Shown: positions 48,036-57,740, counted from the first letter of the stretch. The stretch: 64,000 nt of DNA from Nakamurella flavida (GCF_030811475.1 NZ_JAUSQV010000001.1:124001-188000); one strand, 5' to 3'. The notes: generated by a model from the sequence alone, not told the origin. Made by a program: numbers and translations.

Positions 48036-48917
48036 GTGGCGACGTCTCCGGTCGGGAGTGCCCCGCCGCCCGACCACGTGCTGGCTGCCTTCGGGGCGGT
48101 CGGGGGGGCCGCGGAGCAACTCCCGTCGGGTCGGCAGGGTGCCCCGTTCCTGTTCGGTGACATCGTGCTGAGCCCGGCGCCCGACGCCGCCGAGACGTCC
48201 TGGGTGGCGGGTGTGCTGGAGCACCTGCACGTCCCGTCCGTGCGGCTCGCCCGCCCCGTCCGCTCCTCCGACGGGCGCTGGGTGGTGGGCGGCTGGGCCG
48301 CGCGCCGTCGGGTGTCGGGCGTGCCGCTCCCGCGGTACGACGACATGCTGGCCGTGTCCTCGAGGCTCCACCAGGCGCTCGCCGACGTAACCGAACCGCG
48401 CTTCCTGCGGCGTGGTCACACGGTGGGGCACTGGGCCGACCAACTGGCGTGGGGCGAGGTGGCCGACGACGGCCGGCTCCCGGAGGGTCACGGTTCCGCG
48501 CTCGTCGCGGAGCTGGCGTCCGGGCGGCGGGAGGTCGACCTTCCTGCCCAACTCACCCACGGCGACCTGTTCGCCGACGTGCTGTTCGCCGGTGATGCTC
48601 CGCCGGCCGTGGTGGACATCGCGCCGCACTGGCGTCCCGCGTCGTGGGCATCGGCCGTGCTGGCGGTCGACGCACTCACGTTCGGCGGGGCGTCGATCGA
48701 TCTGGTCGACGAGTGGGCGGGTCGGTTGCCCGAATGGCCGCAGATGCTGCGACGCGCGCTGATCTTCCGGCTCGGCGCCCAACTGATCCACCCGTCGCCT
48801 CACGTGTCGGTCGACCCGGTGAGCGGCCGGGTGTCGGAGATGGACGCATCGGAGGCCTTGGTGCACCTGCTGTCGGTGAGCGAGGTCCTCTCGCCGGTGC
48901 TGTCCGCGTCGGCCTGA
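48036..48917 (+). CDS. TIGR02569 family protein (aminoglycoside phosphotransferase-like fold)
   Basis: 293 aa. Pattern VLAAFGAVGG...LPSGRQGAPFLFGDIVLSP at the start and LTHGDLFADVLF..PPAVVDIAPHWRPASWASAVLAVDAL (about 170-210), a kinase-like motif related to APH HGDLxxxN and the DFG-like acidic site, but with changed residues, so phosphotransfer activity is doubtful. Next to moeZ as in mycobacteria (Rv3205c/Rv3206c). GTG start 11 bases after moeZ. Its 3' end overlaps the convergent DUF4192 gene by 118 bases. Confidence 0.82.
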   Translation: MATSPVGSAPPPDHVLAAFGAVGGAAEQLPSGRQGAPFLFGDIVLSPAPDAAETSWVAGVLEHLHVPSVRLARPVRSSDGRWVVGGWAARRRVSGVPLPRYDDMLAVSSRLHQALADVTEPRFLRRGHTVGHWADQLAWGEVADDGRLPEGHGSALVAELASGRREVDLPAQLTHGDLFADVLFAGDAPPAVVDIAPHWRPASWASAVLAVDALTFGGASIDLVDEWAGRLPEWPQMLRRALIFRLGAQLIHPSPHVSVDPVSGRVSEMDASEALVHLLSVSEVLSPVLSASA

Positions 48918-49867
48918 TCCGGGTCGTCGTCGGTGGCGCCCAGCAGGGTGGTCAGTCGTTCCGGAGGTAGGGCCCGGTCCATGACGTCGGTCATGATGCG
49001 GGCGAGCGAATTCGCCGGATCGTGATCCAGACTGCGCTGCGCCGCGATCTGGGCCAGTGCGCCGTCCCCGTAGCGGTAGGCGACCAGGGACAGCATGGCG
49101 CACACCGGCGACGCCACCGCGTCGGAGGTCAACCCGGCCAGGCTCACCAACATCGCCACCCAGGGCAGGTCGGGCTCGCGGACGGCCCGGGCGATGAGGC
49201 GGTCCCGCGCCGTCCTCCCGTCGATCGTCCGGACGAGACGAGCTGCGAGCTCCACCTCCACGCACCCTGTGTTGGCGCGCTGCTCCAGTGCGGCGTCGGC
49301 GAGCTGGTCGGCATCACCGGGCTCGTCGGCCGCGGCCCGGGCGAACGCTGCGCGGGCCACCCGGGCGGCCTCGCCGACGGGTGCGGCGATCGAGGCCACG
49401 AGATGGCGACGACTGGGCAGCACGGACCGGCCGGCGAGCGCGTTCGCCGCACGCAGGTGGACGACGGCCGGATCGTCCCGGGACTCGATCGGGGCCCGAT
49501 GCGCGCCGTCGCGCCCCATCTCCACGGCCCAACCGTCATGGACGGCCCACACCCCCACCACGGGGATGCCCAGCCGCCCGAGTCTTCGACGGAGCAGGCC
49601 GGTCAGGACGCCGTCCTCGGGCAGGGGGGAGTAGCGGACCAGTGCCACCACGTCGGCATGGGCCGCGGCGAAGGCGACCAGCCGGTCGGCGCCCTCCTGT
49701 CCCGCGTCCACGTCCGCCCGCCCGACCGGACCGACGGTGCCCTGCGGTCCGCGCAGGCAGACCAGCACGAGGCTGTCCTCGGGGTGGAAGCCGAGCATGA
49801 TCGGGATCACGGCGAAGAGTGCCGCGGTCCCTCGGAGTCTGATCGCGTCGCGCTCGTGTGCCGTCAT
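48800..49867 (-). CDS. DUF4192 family protein
   Basis: 355 aa cytosolic protein. The N-terminal pattern LRGTAALFAVIPIMLGFHPEDSLVLVCL (about 8-35) is the DUF4192 signature; the middle has DRLVAFAAAH and WAVHDGWAVEM, the C-terminal half is helical with LAGLTSDAVASPVCAMLSLVAYRYGDGALAQIAAQRSL (about 240-280). The last 40 residues are Ser/Thr/Asp-rich and lie opposite the end of the TIGR02569 gene. Function unknown. ATG with AGGGT about eight bases upstream. Confidence 0.85.
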   Translation of the reverse strand: MTAHERDAIRLRGTAALFAVIPIMLGFHPEDSLVLVCLRGPQGTVGPVGRADVDAGQEGADRLVAFAAAHADVVALVRYSPLPEDGVLTGLLRRRLGRLGIPVVGVWAVHDGWAVEMGRDGAHRAPIESRDDPAVVHLRAANALAGRSVLPSRRHLVASIAAPVGEAARVARAAFARAAADEPGDADQLADAALEQRANTGCVEVELAARLVRTIDGRTARDRLIARAVREPDLPWVAMLVSLAGLTSDAVASPVCAMLSLVAYRYGDGALAQIAAQRSLDHDPANSLARIMTDVMDRALPPERLTTLLGATDDDPDQADADSTGERTSLTDSRCTKASDASISDTRPLTGSTDT

Positions 49868-49995
49868 GCGGCCGACCCTGCCGTCCGGCGGACGGCGACG
49901 GCGCGGACGGCGGCCGGTCGGGATGGAAATCGAGCATGGGGACAGCGGCGGCGCCGGGCACGAGCAGCACCCGGTCGGGATCACGCCCGGGGTGG

Positions 49996-50283
49996 TCAGT
50001 GGTCCCGGTACCGCCGGAGATCCACCCGTCCCCCGCTCATCGGCACGCCCTCCGCGGCCAGTCGTGCCGACTGTTCGACCAGCAGATGGGGCGCGGGTGT
50101 CCCGTCCGCCCGCACGACGCGGTGCCAGGGGACGGACTCGTCCGAGAGCTGGGAGAGCACCCAACCGGCGAGTCGCGGGGAGAGCGAGCCGGCCCGGGCG
50201 GCGACGTCCCCGTAGGTGATCACCGAACCCGGAGGGGTCGCCCGGACGACCTCGAGCATGCGTTCGGCCAGTTGCTCGTCCAT
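49996..50283 (-). CDS. Alkyltransferase-like (ATL) DNA repair protein
   Basis: 95 aa, the DNA-binding C-terminal domain of O6-alkylguanine methyltransferases. It has the helix-turn-helix GSVITYGDVAARAG and the Arg-finger-like RLAGWVLSQL, but the active motif PCHRV is PWHRVV: Trp replaces the acceptor Cys (about residue 51). Such ATL proteins bind and flag O6-alkylguanine for nucleotide excision repair without repairing it. The ATG at 50283 is two codons after a GTG. Divergent from adnA; Rv3204 is the mycobacterial equivalent. Confidence 0.92.
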   Translation of the reverse strand: MDEQLAERMLEVVRATPPGSVITYGDVAARAGSLSPRLAGWVLSQLSDESVPWHRVVRADGTPAPHLLVEQSARLAAEGVPMSGGRVDLRRYRDH

Positions 50284-50364
50284 CCGCACAGTCTGCGGCC
50301 GGCCGTCGGTGATCGGTGTCGGCGCCGCCCACCCGCTGTCGGGGGGACGTGATGGACTCCGGGC

Positions 50365-53300
50365 ATGCAGCGGACCAGGACCCCCGAGGGGGCGACGCAG
50401 ACGGCCGCGACCGCTCGCGGACCGGCCTACCGGGTGGCCTTCCCGGCCGCACGTGCGACGCCCGTGCCGTCACCCGCCCAGCAGGCGGTGATCGACCATC
50501 CCGGCGGCCGGCTGCGGGTGTTGGCGGGGCCGGGTACCGGTAAGTCCTCGACCCTGGTCGAAGCGGTGGGCGAGCGGGTGATGGGCCGGGGGGTGGACCC
50601 CGAATCCATCCTGGTGCTGACCTTCTCGCGGCGGGCCGCCGCGGAGTTGACCGAACGGCTCGCCCGGCGGGTCAGGGTGACCACCCGCGAGCCCCTGGTC
50701 CGCACCCTGCACGGGTATGCGTATTCGGTCCTGCGGAGACACGCCCACCGCACCGGCGAGCCCGTCCCGCGCCTGCTGTCGGCAGGGGAGTCCGATCTGA
50801 TGGTCCGCGAGCTGCTGGTCGGGCACCGCGATGCCGGGACCGGGCTGTGGCCCGACGCCTTCACCGGTGCGCTCGGCACCCCCAGGTTCGCCGCCGAGGT
50901 CCGCGACCTGCTCATGCGGGCCGCCGAACGGGGTCTGTCGCCGGCTCGACTCGCGGAATGGGGCCGGCGGGCGCGCCGTCCGGAATGGCGGGCCGTGGCC
51001 GCCCTCGCGCGGGAGTACCAGGACGTCGCAGACCTCCGCCAGGGCAGCAACCGGTTCGGCGCGGCCCTGGACCAGGCCGAACTGACCGCGGCGGCGGTCG
51101 CCGTCCTCCGTGACGACCGGGCCCTGGCCGCGGAACAGGCCCGGGTGCGGCGCGTCTTCGTCGATGAGTACCAGGATGTCGATCCCGCCCAGGCGCGGCT
51201 GATCGAGATGGTCGCCTCCGGTGCCGACGAGCTCATCGTCCTCGGCGATCCCGACCAGGCCATCTACGCGTTCCGGGGCGCCGAACCGGCCGCACTGCGG
51301 GACATCGAGGTCGACACCACCGTGACCCTCACGGACTGCCACCGGATGGTGCCCGAGCTGGTCCGGGCCACCCGGCTGCTGGCCCGCGGGCTCCCGGGCC
51401 CAGGGGTCCAGCGGGAGCTGCACTCCACCCAGGTCGAGCCCGGCGGTGGTCCCACCGGGGTCGAGGGCCCGCCCGCTCTCGAGGTGCGCGTGTTTCCCAC
51501 CGCGTCGGCCGAGGCGGCCTATGCGGCCGACGTCCTGCGCCGGGCGCATCTCGCCGACGGGGTGCCGTGGGCGGACATGGCCGTGCTGGTCCGTTCGCCG
51601 GAGGCGAGCCTGCCGGTGATCCGCCGCGCGTTCGGCACCGCGGGGGTTCCGATCCAGGCCCGGGATCCCGATCGGCCCCTCACCCAGGACCCGACCGTGG
51701 CGGCCCTGCTCACCGTGTTGAGGTGCACGGTCGACCCCGCCGCGCTGACCGGCGAGATCGCGCTGGCGTTGCTCACCGGGCCCCTGGGCCGGGTGGATCC
51801 GCTGCGTGTCCGGCAGCTCCGCCGCCGTCTGCGTGCGGTGCGTCAGGGCGAGGGGTCCACGGCGGACCTGATCGCCGCCGTGCTGGCGGGAGCGGCCCTG
51901 CCTGCCGACCTCGCCGACGACCTCCGGGAGCCGTTGGCCCGTCTCAGCCGGATGGTGGCGGTCCGGTCCACGGCCGGGACGGACGCGGTCCGGGCTCTGT
52001 GGGAGGTGTGGGAACGGTCCGGTCTGGCCGATCGTCTCGGTGCGCAGGCGGTGGCCGGGGGGCGGGCCGGGCGTGCGGCCGACGCCACGTTGGACGCGGT
52101 GGTGGCCTTGTTCGAGTGGAGTGGCGATCATGCCGACCGGTTGCCCGGAGCCGGGGTGCAGTCCTTCCTCGACGTCGTCGCGGCCGAACCGCTCACTCCC
52201 GAGTCGCGTTCGGCGGCCCAGGGCATCCAGGCGGTCCGGGTCATGTCGGCGCACGCGGCCAAGGGTCTGGAGTGGCAGGTGGTCGTCCTGGTGGGCGTGC
52301 AGGAGGGTCGGTGGCCCGACCTGCGGGGCCGGACCGACCTGCTCGGTGCCGACGAGCTGCTGCAGGCGGCTGCGGGGTTGCCCGCCACCGTCTCCCGGAC
52401 GGCCGGCCTGCTCGCCGACGAGCGACGACTGTTCTACGTGGCCGCCACCCGGGCCCGATCCCGCCTCGTCGTCACCGCGGTCTCCGCGGCGGACAGCGAG
52501 CCGTCCCGCTTCCTGGGCGAGTTGTCCGACGGAACCGCCGACCTGCCCGCCGGGTGGCCCGGGGACGCCTGGGGGCCACGCCGGGAACTGCAGATGACCG
52601 GGCTGGTCGCGGAGCTGCGTCGGATCGTCGGACGCGTCGGGGTCGACGAGGAGATCGCCCAGGGGGCGGCCCGCCAACTCGCCCGACTGGCGGCGGCGGG
52701 CGTGCCGGGTGCCCACCCGGCCCAGTGGTTCGGCCTGGGGGATCCGTCGGGGCGCTCGGACTGGCAGCGTGGTCCGGTGGTGGTGTCTCCGTCCGCGGTC
52801 GAGTCGATCTCCGTGTGTTCGTTGCGCGGGGTGCTCGAACGGCGGGGCGGGCGCACCCCCGCGGGGCAGGCGCAGATCGACGGGAGCGTCGTGCACGCCC
52901 TGGCGCAGGGTCTCGGTCTCGGCGTCCCCACGACAGAGCTCACCGCGCAGGTCGAGGCGTTCCTGGATCGCCAGGCGCATCTGCCGCCGTGGCAGGTCGC
53001 CCGGGCTCGGCGCAGCCTGTCCGCCATGATGACGGCCGCGCAGGAGTGGGTGGGTACCCAATCCGCCGACCGGGAGTTCCTCGGATCCGAGCAGGAGGTC
53101 TCCGCGACCCTGCCGGCCGACGACGGCGGGCCGTCGGTGGTGATCTCCGGTCGGGTCGACTGGCTCTCCCGCCGACCCGACGGCTCGGTCGTCGTCTCGG
53201 ACTTCAAGACCGGCGCCACGCCACCGACCCGGGCCCAGGTCGTGGAGAACGCCCAGCTGGCCGTCTACCAGCTCGCCCTCGCGCTGGGGCACGACGTCGC

Positions 53301-53571
53301 CGCCGGCACCTCCGCCGATCCGTCGGGTGCCCCGGCGGCCCGGCAACCCGGCGGCGGAGAACTGATCCACCTGCGCACCGGCCGGCCCAAGGTGTACGAG
53401 CAACCGGCGCTCGACCCCGAGGACCATCCCCGCTGGGCGGCTCAGGTGCGCGAGGTCGCCCGACGGCTCACCGACTCGGGCCTGGAGGCGCGGCAGAATC
53501 CCGCCTGCGACCGGTGCCCGGTTCGCGGATCCTGTCCCTTGCGCGACGAGGGTCGACAGGTGACCCGGTGA
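50365..53571 (+). CDS. adnA: ATP-dependent helicase-nuclease AdnA
   Basis: 1068 aa subunit of AdnAB, the actinobacterial double-strand break end-resection motor. UvrD-type helicase: Walker A AGPGTGKSST (about 54-63), motif Ia LTFSRRAA, Walker B VDEYQDVDP (about 268-276), motif III GDPDQAIYAFRG, motif VI VAATRARSR (about 692-700). Nuclease: RecB-family motif SDFKTG (about 944-949), with iron-sulfur staple cysteines at about 818 (ISVCSLR) and CDRCPVRGSC (about 1048-1057). AdnB follows with a GTGA overlap. Rv3202c is the equivalent. Confidence 0.94.
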   Translation: MQRTRTPEGATQTAATARGPAYRVAFPAARATPVPSPAQQAVIDHPGGRLRVLAGPGTGKSSTLVEAVGERVMGRGVDPESILVLTFSRRAAAELTERLARRVRVTTREPLVRTLHGYAYSVLRRHAHRTGEPVPRLLSAGESDLMVRELLVGHRDAGTGLWPDAFTGALGTPRFAAEVRDLLMRAAERGLSPARLAEWGRRARRPEWRAVAALAREYQDVADLRQGSNRFGAALDQAELTAAAVAVLRDDRALAAEQARVRRVFVDEYQDVDPAQARLIEMVASGADELIVLGDPDQAIYAFRGAEPAALRDIEVDTTVTLTDCHRMVPELVRATRLLARGLPGPGVQRELHSTQVEPGGGPTGVEGPPALEVRVFPTASAEAAYAADVLRRAHLADGVPWADMAVLVRSPEASLPVIRRAFGTAGVPIQARDPDRPLTQDPTVAALLTVLRCTVDPAALTGEIALALLTGPLGRVDPLRVRQLRRRLRAVRQGEGSTADLIAAVLAGAALPADLADDLREPLARLSRMVAVRSTAGTDAVRALWEVWERSGLADRLGAQAVAGGRAGRAADATLDAVVALFEWSGDHADRLPGAGVQSFLDVVAAEPLTPESRSAAQGIQAVRVMSAHAAKGLEWQVVVLVGVQEGRWPDLRGRTDLLGADELLQAAAGLPATVSRTAGLLADERRLFYVAATRARSRLVVTAVSAADSEPSRFLGELSDGTADLPAGWPGDAWGPRRELQMTGLVAELRRIVGRVGVDEEIAQGAARQLARLAAAGVPGAHPAQWFGLGDPSGRSDWQRGPVVVSPSAVESISVCSLRGVLERRGGRTPAGQAQIDGSVVHALAQGLGLGVPTTELTAQVEAFLDRQAHLPPWQVARARRSLSAMMTAAQEWVGTQSADREFLGSEQEVSATLPADDGGPSVVISGRVDWLSRRPDGSVVVSDFKTGATPPTRAQVVENAQLAVYQLALALGHDVAAGTSADPSGAPAARQPGGGELIHLRTGRPKVYEQPALDPEDHPRWAAQVREVARRLTDSGLEARQNPACDRCPVRGSCPLRDEGRQVTR

Positions 53572-56500
53572 TCACCGCCGTCGAGCTGGCCGATGCGCTG
53601 GGGCTGCCCCGACCCACCGCCGAACAGATCGCCGTGATCCAGGCGCCGCTCGCCCCGGCGCTCGTGGTCGCCGGGGCCGGGTCGGGGAAGACCGAGACGA
53701 TGGCAGCCAGGGTGGTCTACCTGGTGGCCACCGGACAGGTCCGTCCCGAGCAGGTGCTCGGTCTGACCTTCACGCGCAAGGCCGCGGGGGAGCTCGGTCT
53801 CCGGATCCGGCGGCGGCTCCGGGCACTCGCCGCACTCCCGGCGATGCCCGGGATCGCGCAGGGCGACCAGGGGACGATCGACGGCGGCGAGCCCACCGTG
53901 GTCACCTACCACGCCTTCGGCGGTCAGCTGATCAGCGAGTTCGGGCCGCTGCTGGGTGTGGAGCCGGCGGCGGCCGTACTCACGCCGACGGCGTCCTGGC
54001 AGTTGGCCAGGCGGGTCGTCGGGCGGTGGGACGGAGATCTGGACACCGATCTGGGTCCCGACCAGGTCACCGAGCGGCTGCTCGCTCTGTCCGGTGGCCT
54101 GTCGGACCACCTCACCGCCACCTCCGATCTGGCCGTCACGTTGCAGGATCTGCTGGACACCATGCGGACGGCGCCACCTGGCGCACGCCAGCGCAAAGCC
54201 CTGCACAGCAAGCTCGAACAGCCGGTGAAGAGCCTGCAGGACAGGTTGTGGATCCTGCCGCTGGTGGAGGCGTTCGCCGCGGCCAAGCGATCGGCCGATG
54301 TCGTGGACTTCGCCGACCAGATGAATCTCGCCGCCCGGCTGGTCAGCGACTACCCCACGCTGGGTGGGCAGATGCGCGACCGGTTCCGGGTCGTCCTCCT
54401 GGACGAGTACCAGGACACCGGACATGCCCAGCGCATCCTCCTGCGTGGATTGTTCGGCGTGGACGTGGCCTCGGGGCATGAACCCGGTACGACGGCGGGC
54501 CGTGCCGCGTCCCGGGGGCATCGCGGTCATCCCGTGACGGCGGTGGGTGATCCCGTGCAGTCCATCTACTCCTGGCGGGGAGCGAGCGCCGGGAACCTGG
54601 TGCGGTTCGTCGACGACTTCCCGCTCGCGCCGGGGCGGCCGGCCCCGGTGCTGTCCCTGCTGACGAGTTTCCGGAACCCGACGAGCGTCCTGGATCTGGC
54701 CAACGCCGTGTCCGCCCCCTTGCGTTCCGGACGGATCCCGGTCGCCACTCTGCGACCTCGGGAGGGGGCGGAACAGGGAACGGTCCGACTGGGGCTCTTC
54801 TCCACCGTCGTCGAGGAGGACGCGTGGGTGGCCGACCGCATCGTGGACCGGTGGCGCCAGGTCGGGTGGTCCCCGGTGGCCGGAGAATCCTCCGTCGCCC
54901 ACGACGAACCGGACGCACGGCTCCCGCCCGACGGGCCGGGGGGAGTGGGCCCGGTCGGTCGGGTACCGGCGGCGACGGTCGAACCGCCCACCACCGCCGT
55001 CCTCCTGCGTCGGCGGCGGGACATGCCGGCCATGGCCGAGGCGCTGCGCGCGCGGGGACTGCCGGTCGAGGTGGTCGGACTCGGTGGGCTGTTGTCGGAA
55101 CCTGAGGTGGCCGATCTGGTCGCGACCCTGCACGTCCTGGTCGACCCCACTGCGGGCCCTTCGGCGGTGCGGCTGTTGACCGGGGCCCGATGGCAGATCG
55201 GGATGTCCGATCTCGATGCGTTGGCCCGGCGGGCCCGGGCCCTGGCGGTCGGGACGCCCTCGGACGGCCCGGCCTCCGGGTCGGTCGAGGGGATCGACGT
55301 GGTCCGGGACGCCGTGGACCGTGCCCTGCCCGGCGAGGACATCGATGCGGTCTCCCTGGTCGATGCGGCCGCCGATCCGGGAGACCCGGGGGGGTACACC
55401 GCGACCGGGCTGGCCCGGATCACCCGTTTCGCCGGCGAGCTCGACCGGCTCCGGCAGCGGCTCGGTCAGCCGCTGGTGGATCTGGTCGCGGACGTGGAGC
55501 GCACCACCGGTCTGGATGTCGAGGCCGCCGTGCACGGGCCGGCCGGCCGGGCGCATCTCGACGCCATCGCCGACGTGGTGGCCGAAGTGGCGGCCACGGG
55601 TGCCGGTCCCGCCGAGCTGCTGGACTACTTCGCCGCCGCGCAGGAGCGGGAGGACGGGCTGCGCCCCGGAGAGGCCAGCGTCACGGCCGGCAGTGTGCAG
55701 ATCCTGACGGTCCACGCGGCGAAGGGCCTCGAGTGGGACACGGTGGCCGTCCCCCACCTGTCGGTCGGCGTCTTCCCCAGCACGCGTGCGGAGACCTGGC
55801 TCGGGGACGCCTCGCAGCTGCCCCCCTCGCTCCGTGGGGACCGGGCGGAGCTCCCGGAGCTGGCCCTGCCGAAGGGGGTCGACCAGGGGGAACTCGCGGC
55901 GACGCTCGCCGCCCACGTGGAATCCGTCAAGGAGTTCCAGCTGCGCGAGGAACGCCGGCTGCTCTACGTCGCCCTGACCCGGTCCGAGCACACCCTGCTG
56001 GCGTCCGGGCACCACTGGGGCGCCACCGGTCTCAAGCCGCTGGGTCCCAGCGAATTCCTCACCGAGCTCGCCGAGGCGATCTCCGAGCCGATCGCCCACG
56101 AGCAGTGGGCGGCCGCCCCGGCGCCGGACGATCGCAACCCGTTGACCGAGAGGGTCCCCACCGCTCGCTGGCCGCAGGATCCCCTCGGCACACGACGCTC
56201 CGCCGTCGAGCACGGCGCGGACCTCGTGCGGCGTGCGCTCGACCGGATCCCCCGGGCGGGATCGGGCTCCGCGGGCCGCGAGGGGACGGACACCGGTGAG
56301 GTCGACGGCCACGGAGACGCTCGAGGAGTGGCGGACGGTGGCGGTGGTCCCACCACCCGTTCGCCCGGCTGGGTCGGCGCCGTCGACGGTCGCCGGCCGG
56401 AGGGTCCCACCGGAGGTGGGACCGGATCGCCGCGGCCGGAGATCGACGACGGATCCATGGACCCGGGGGAGCCGCCGCCCGAGGACGACGATGACGTGGA

Positions 56501-57560
56501 CGTGCTGTTCGACCCCGTCGACGACGGAGAGCGGCCGTCTCCGGCCCGTACGGCGGACAGTTCGGACGAGAAGCCGGACACGGTCGGGGGTCCGAGGAGT
56601 GGCGCTCGAGGGGGGAGCTCCTCGGATGCGGGCCCCGGATCGCCCATACCGGACGAGCATCGCCCGGACGAGCATCGCCCGGACGAGCACCGCCCGGACG
56701 AGCACCGCCCGGACGAGCACCGCCCGGACGAGCACCGCCCGGACGAGCACCGCCCGGACGAGCAGGGGGTGCGCGGCGACGGCGGGTTATCGGATGTTCC
56801 CGATGCCCACGATGGGGGCGGGGATGACGAGGAGCCCGATCCGTTCGGCTGGGCCGCGGACGTCGATCTGCTGCTCGCCGAACGGCAGGATGCGTTGCAC
56901 CCGGCGCCGGTGCGTGTGTGGCTGCCGGGCTCGGTGTCCGTGTCGACCCTGGTGGAGCTGGCCGAGGATCCCGGGCGGCTCGCGCGCCGTCTGCGCCGCC
57001 CGCTGCCGGTCGCCCCGACCGTGGGGCGCACGCGTGGGTCCGCGTTCCACCAGTGGGTCGAGTACTTCTACACCGGCGAGGCTCTGCTCGACATGACCGA
57101 TCTGGTCGGGGCCCCGGGCGCCGAGGCCCCCGCCGATCCGCAGCTGGAGGCACTGCAGGCCGCGTTCCTCACCTCCGGGTTCTCCGCCCGGTCGCCGGTC
57201 GACATCGAGGTCCCGTTCTCCACGACCATCGCGGGTATCGGGGTCAAGGGTCGGATCGACGCCGTGTTCGCCGACCCCGACGGCGGATACACCGTCGTGG
57301 ACTGGAAGACCGGCCGGCGACCGTCGGCAGACCGCCTCGCCAGCTCTGCGGTGCAGCTGGCCAGCTACCGGCTGGCCGTGGCACAGCTCTGGTCGGTTCC
57401 GCTGCGGGAGGTGCGGGCCGCGTTCCACTTCGTGGCGTCCAACGAGACCGTCGCCCCTGTCGATCTTCTCGACGGCGAGGGCCTCGCCGCGTTGATCGCC
57501 GCGAGCGTCGCGACGCCCGACGGTCCCGGGACCGACGGAGGGCAGCCTGCCTCCCGTTGA
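53568..57560 (+). CDS. adnB: ATP-dependent helicase-nuclease AdnB with acidic repeat insert
   Basis: 1330 aa, against about 1100 in mycobacteria. UvrD-type helicase: Walker A VAGAGSGKTET (about 32-42), TFTRKAAGELGLRI, Walker B LLDEYQDTGH (about 276-285), GDPVQSIYSWRG, LTSFRNP, LTVHAAKGLEWD, YVALTRSEH (about 801-809). A roughly 200-residue Asp/Pro/Gly-rich insert (about 885-1090) holds seven PDEHR units. The nuclease domain follows, with SAFHQWVE, VKGRIDAVF and VVDWKTGRRPS (catalytic Asp/Lys about 1245). GTG overlaps the adnA stop. In AdnAB the AdnB motor drives translocation. The insert is probably disordered and its effect is unknown. Confidence 0.93.
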   Translation: MITAVELADALGLPRPTAEQIAVIQAPLAPALVVAGAGSGKTETMAARVVYLVATGQVRPEQVLGLTFTRKAAGELGLRIRRRLRALAALPAMPGIAQGDQGTIDGGEPTVVTYHAFGGQLISEFGPLLGVEPAAAVLTPTASWQLARRVVGRWDGDLDTDLGPDQVTERLLALSGGLSDHLTATSDLAVTLQDLLDTMRTAPPGARQRKALHSKLEQPVKSLQDRLWILPLVEAFAAAKRSADVVDFADQMNLAARLVSDYPTLGGQMRDRFRVVLLDEYQDTGHAQRILLRGLFGVDVASGHEPGTTAGRAASRGHRGHPVTAVGDPVQSIYSWRGASAGNLVRFVDDFPLAPGRPAPVLSLLTSFRNPTSVLDLANAVSAPLRSGRIPVATLRPREGAEQGTVRLGLFSTVVEEDAWVADRIVDRWRQVGWSPVAGESSVAHDEPDARLPPDGPGGVGPVGRVPAATVEPPTTAVLLRRRRDMPAMAEALRARGLPVEVVGLGGLLSEPEVADLVATLHVLVDPTAGPSAVRLLTGARWQIGMSDLDALARRARALAVGTPSDGPASGSVEGIDVVRDAVDRALPGEDIDAVSLVDAAADPGDPGGYTATGLARITRFAGELDRLRQRLGQPLVDLVADVERTTGLDVEAAVHGPAGRAHLDAIADVVAEVAATGAGPAELLDYFAAAQEREDGLRPGEASVTAGSVQILTVHAAKGLEWDTVAVPHLSVGVFPSTRAETWLGDASQLPPSLRGDRAELPELALPKGVDQGELAATLAAHVESVKEFQLREERRLLYVALTRSEHTLLASGHHWGATGLKPLGPSEFLTELAEAISEPIAHEQWAAAPAPDDRNPLTERVPTARWPQDPLGTRRSAVEHGADLVRRALDRIPRAGSGSAGREGTDTGEVDGHGDARGVADGGGGPTTRSPGWVGAVDGRRPEGPTGGGTGSPRPEIDDGSMDPGEPPPEDDDDVDVLFDPVDDGERPSPARTADSSDEKPDTVGGPRSGARGGSSSDAGPGSPIPDEHRPDEHRPDEHRPDEHRPDEHRPDEHRPDEHRPDEQGVRGDGGLSDVPDAHDGGGDDEEPDPFGWAADVDLLLAERQDALHPAPVRVWLPGSVSVSTLVELAEDPGRLARRLRRPLPVAPTVGRTRGSAFHQWVEYFYTGEALLDMTDLVGAPGAEAPADPQLEALQAAFLTSGFSARSPVDIEVPFSTTIAGIGVKGRIDAVFADPDGGYTVVDWKTGRRPSADRLASSAVQLASYRLAVAQLWSVPLREVRAAFHFVASNETVAPVDLLDGEGLAALIAASVATPDGPGTDGGQPASR
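56650..56766 (+). repeat. 15-bp minisatellite in adnB (PDEHR x7)
   Basis: Seven full 15-base units from 56650 to 56754 and a partial eighth to 56766. The first two units have CAT, the other five CAC; otherwise they are identical. Each codes for Pro-Asp-Glu-His-Arg, so copy changes keep the frame. Confidence 0.95.
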
Positions 57561-57728
57561 CCGGCAGGTCCGCCGCGCGAGCGGCTCCGTGCCGGACGCG
57601 CGTCGAACGGGACCGGTCGAGCGCCGGGCCCGGCCTGCGGGTGATGCTGACCTCGCACCCGGTCGGGACCGGGCCAGGATGGCCGCGTCAGCTGTCCGAC
57701 CTCACGGCTCGTCGTCGGTGGTCCATGG

Positions 57729-57734
57729 CACGAT
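57729..57734 (+). promoter_or_regulatory. Possible -10 box of DivIVA-domain gene, leaderless
   Basis: CACGAT ends six bases before the ATG at 57741; matches nAnnnT loosely. Confidence 0.4.
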
Positions 57735-57740
57735 CGGGGC

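Noticed and set aside
53442-56750. A 1102-codon minus-strand open frame opposite adnB
   Set aside because: Arg/Gly/Pro-rich shadow; adnB on the plus strand has all helicase motifs.
56650-56766. CRISPR-like repeat array
   Set aside because: Units are 15 bases, directly joined, without spacers and in frame inside adnB; this is a minisatellite.
50365-57560. A single long fused helicase gene
   Set aside because: A frame stays open through both genes, but adnA ends at 53571 and adnB starts in another frame with a GTGA overlap, each with a full motif set.
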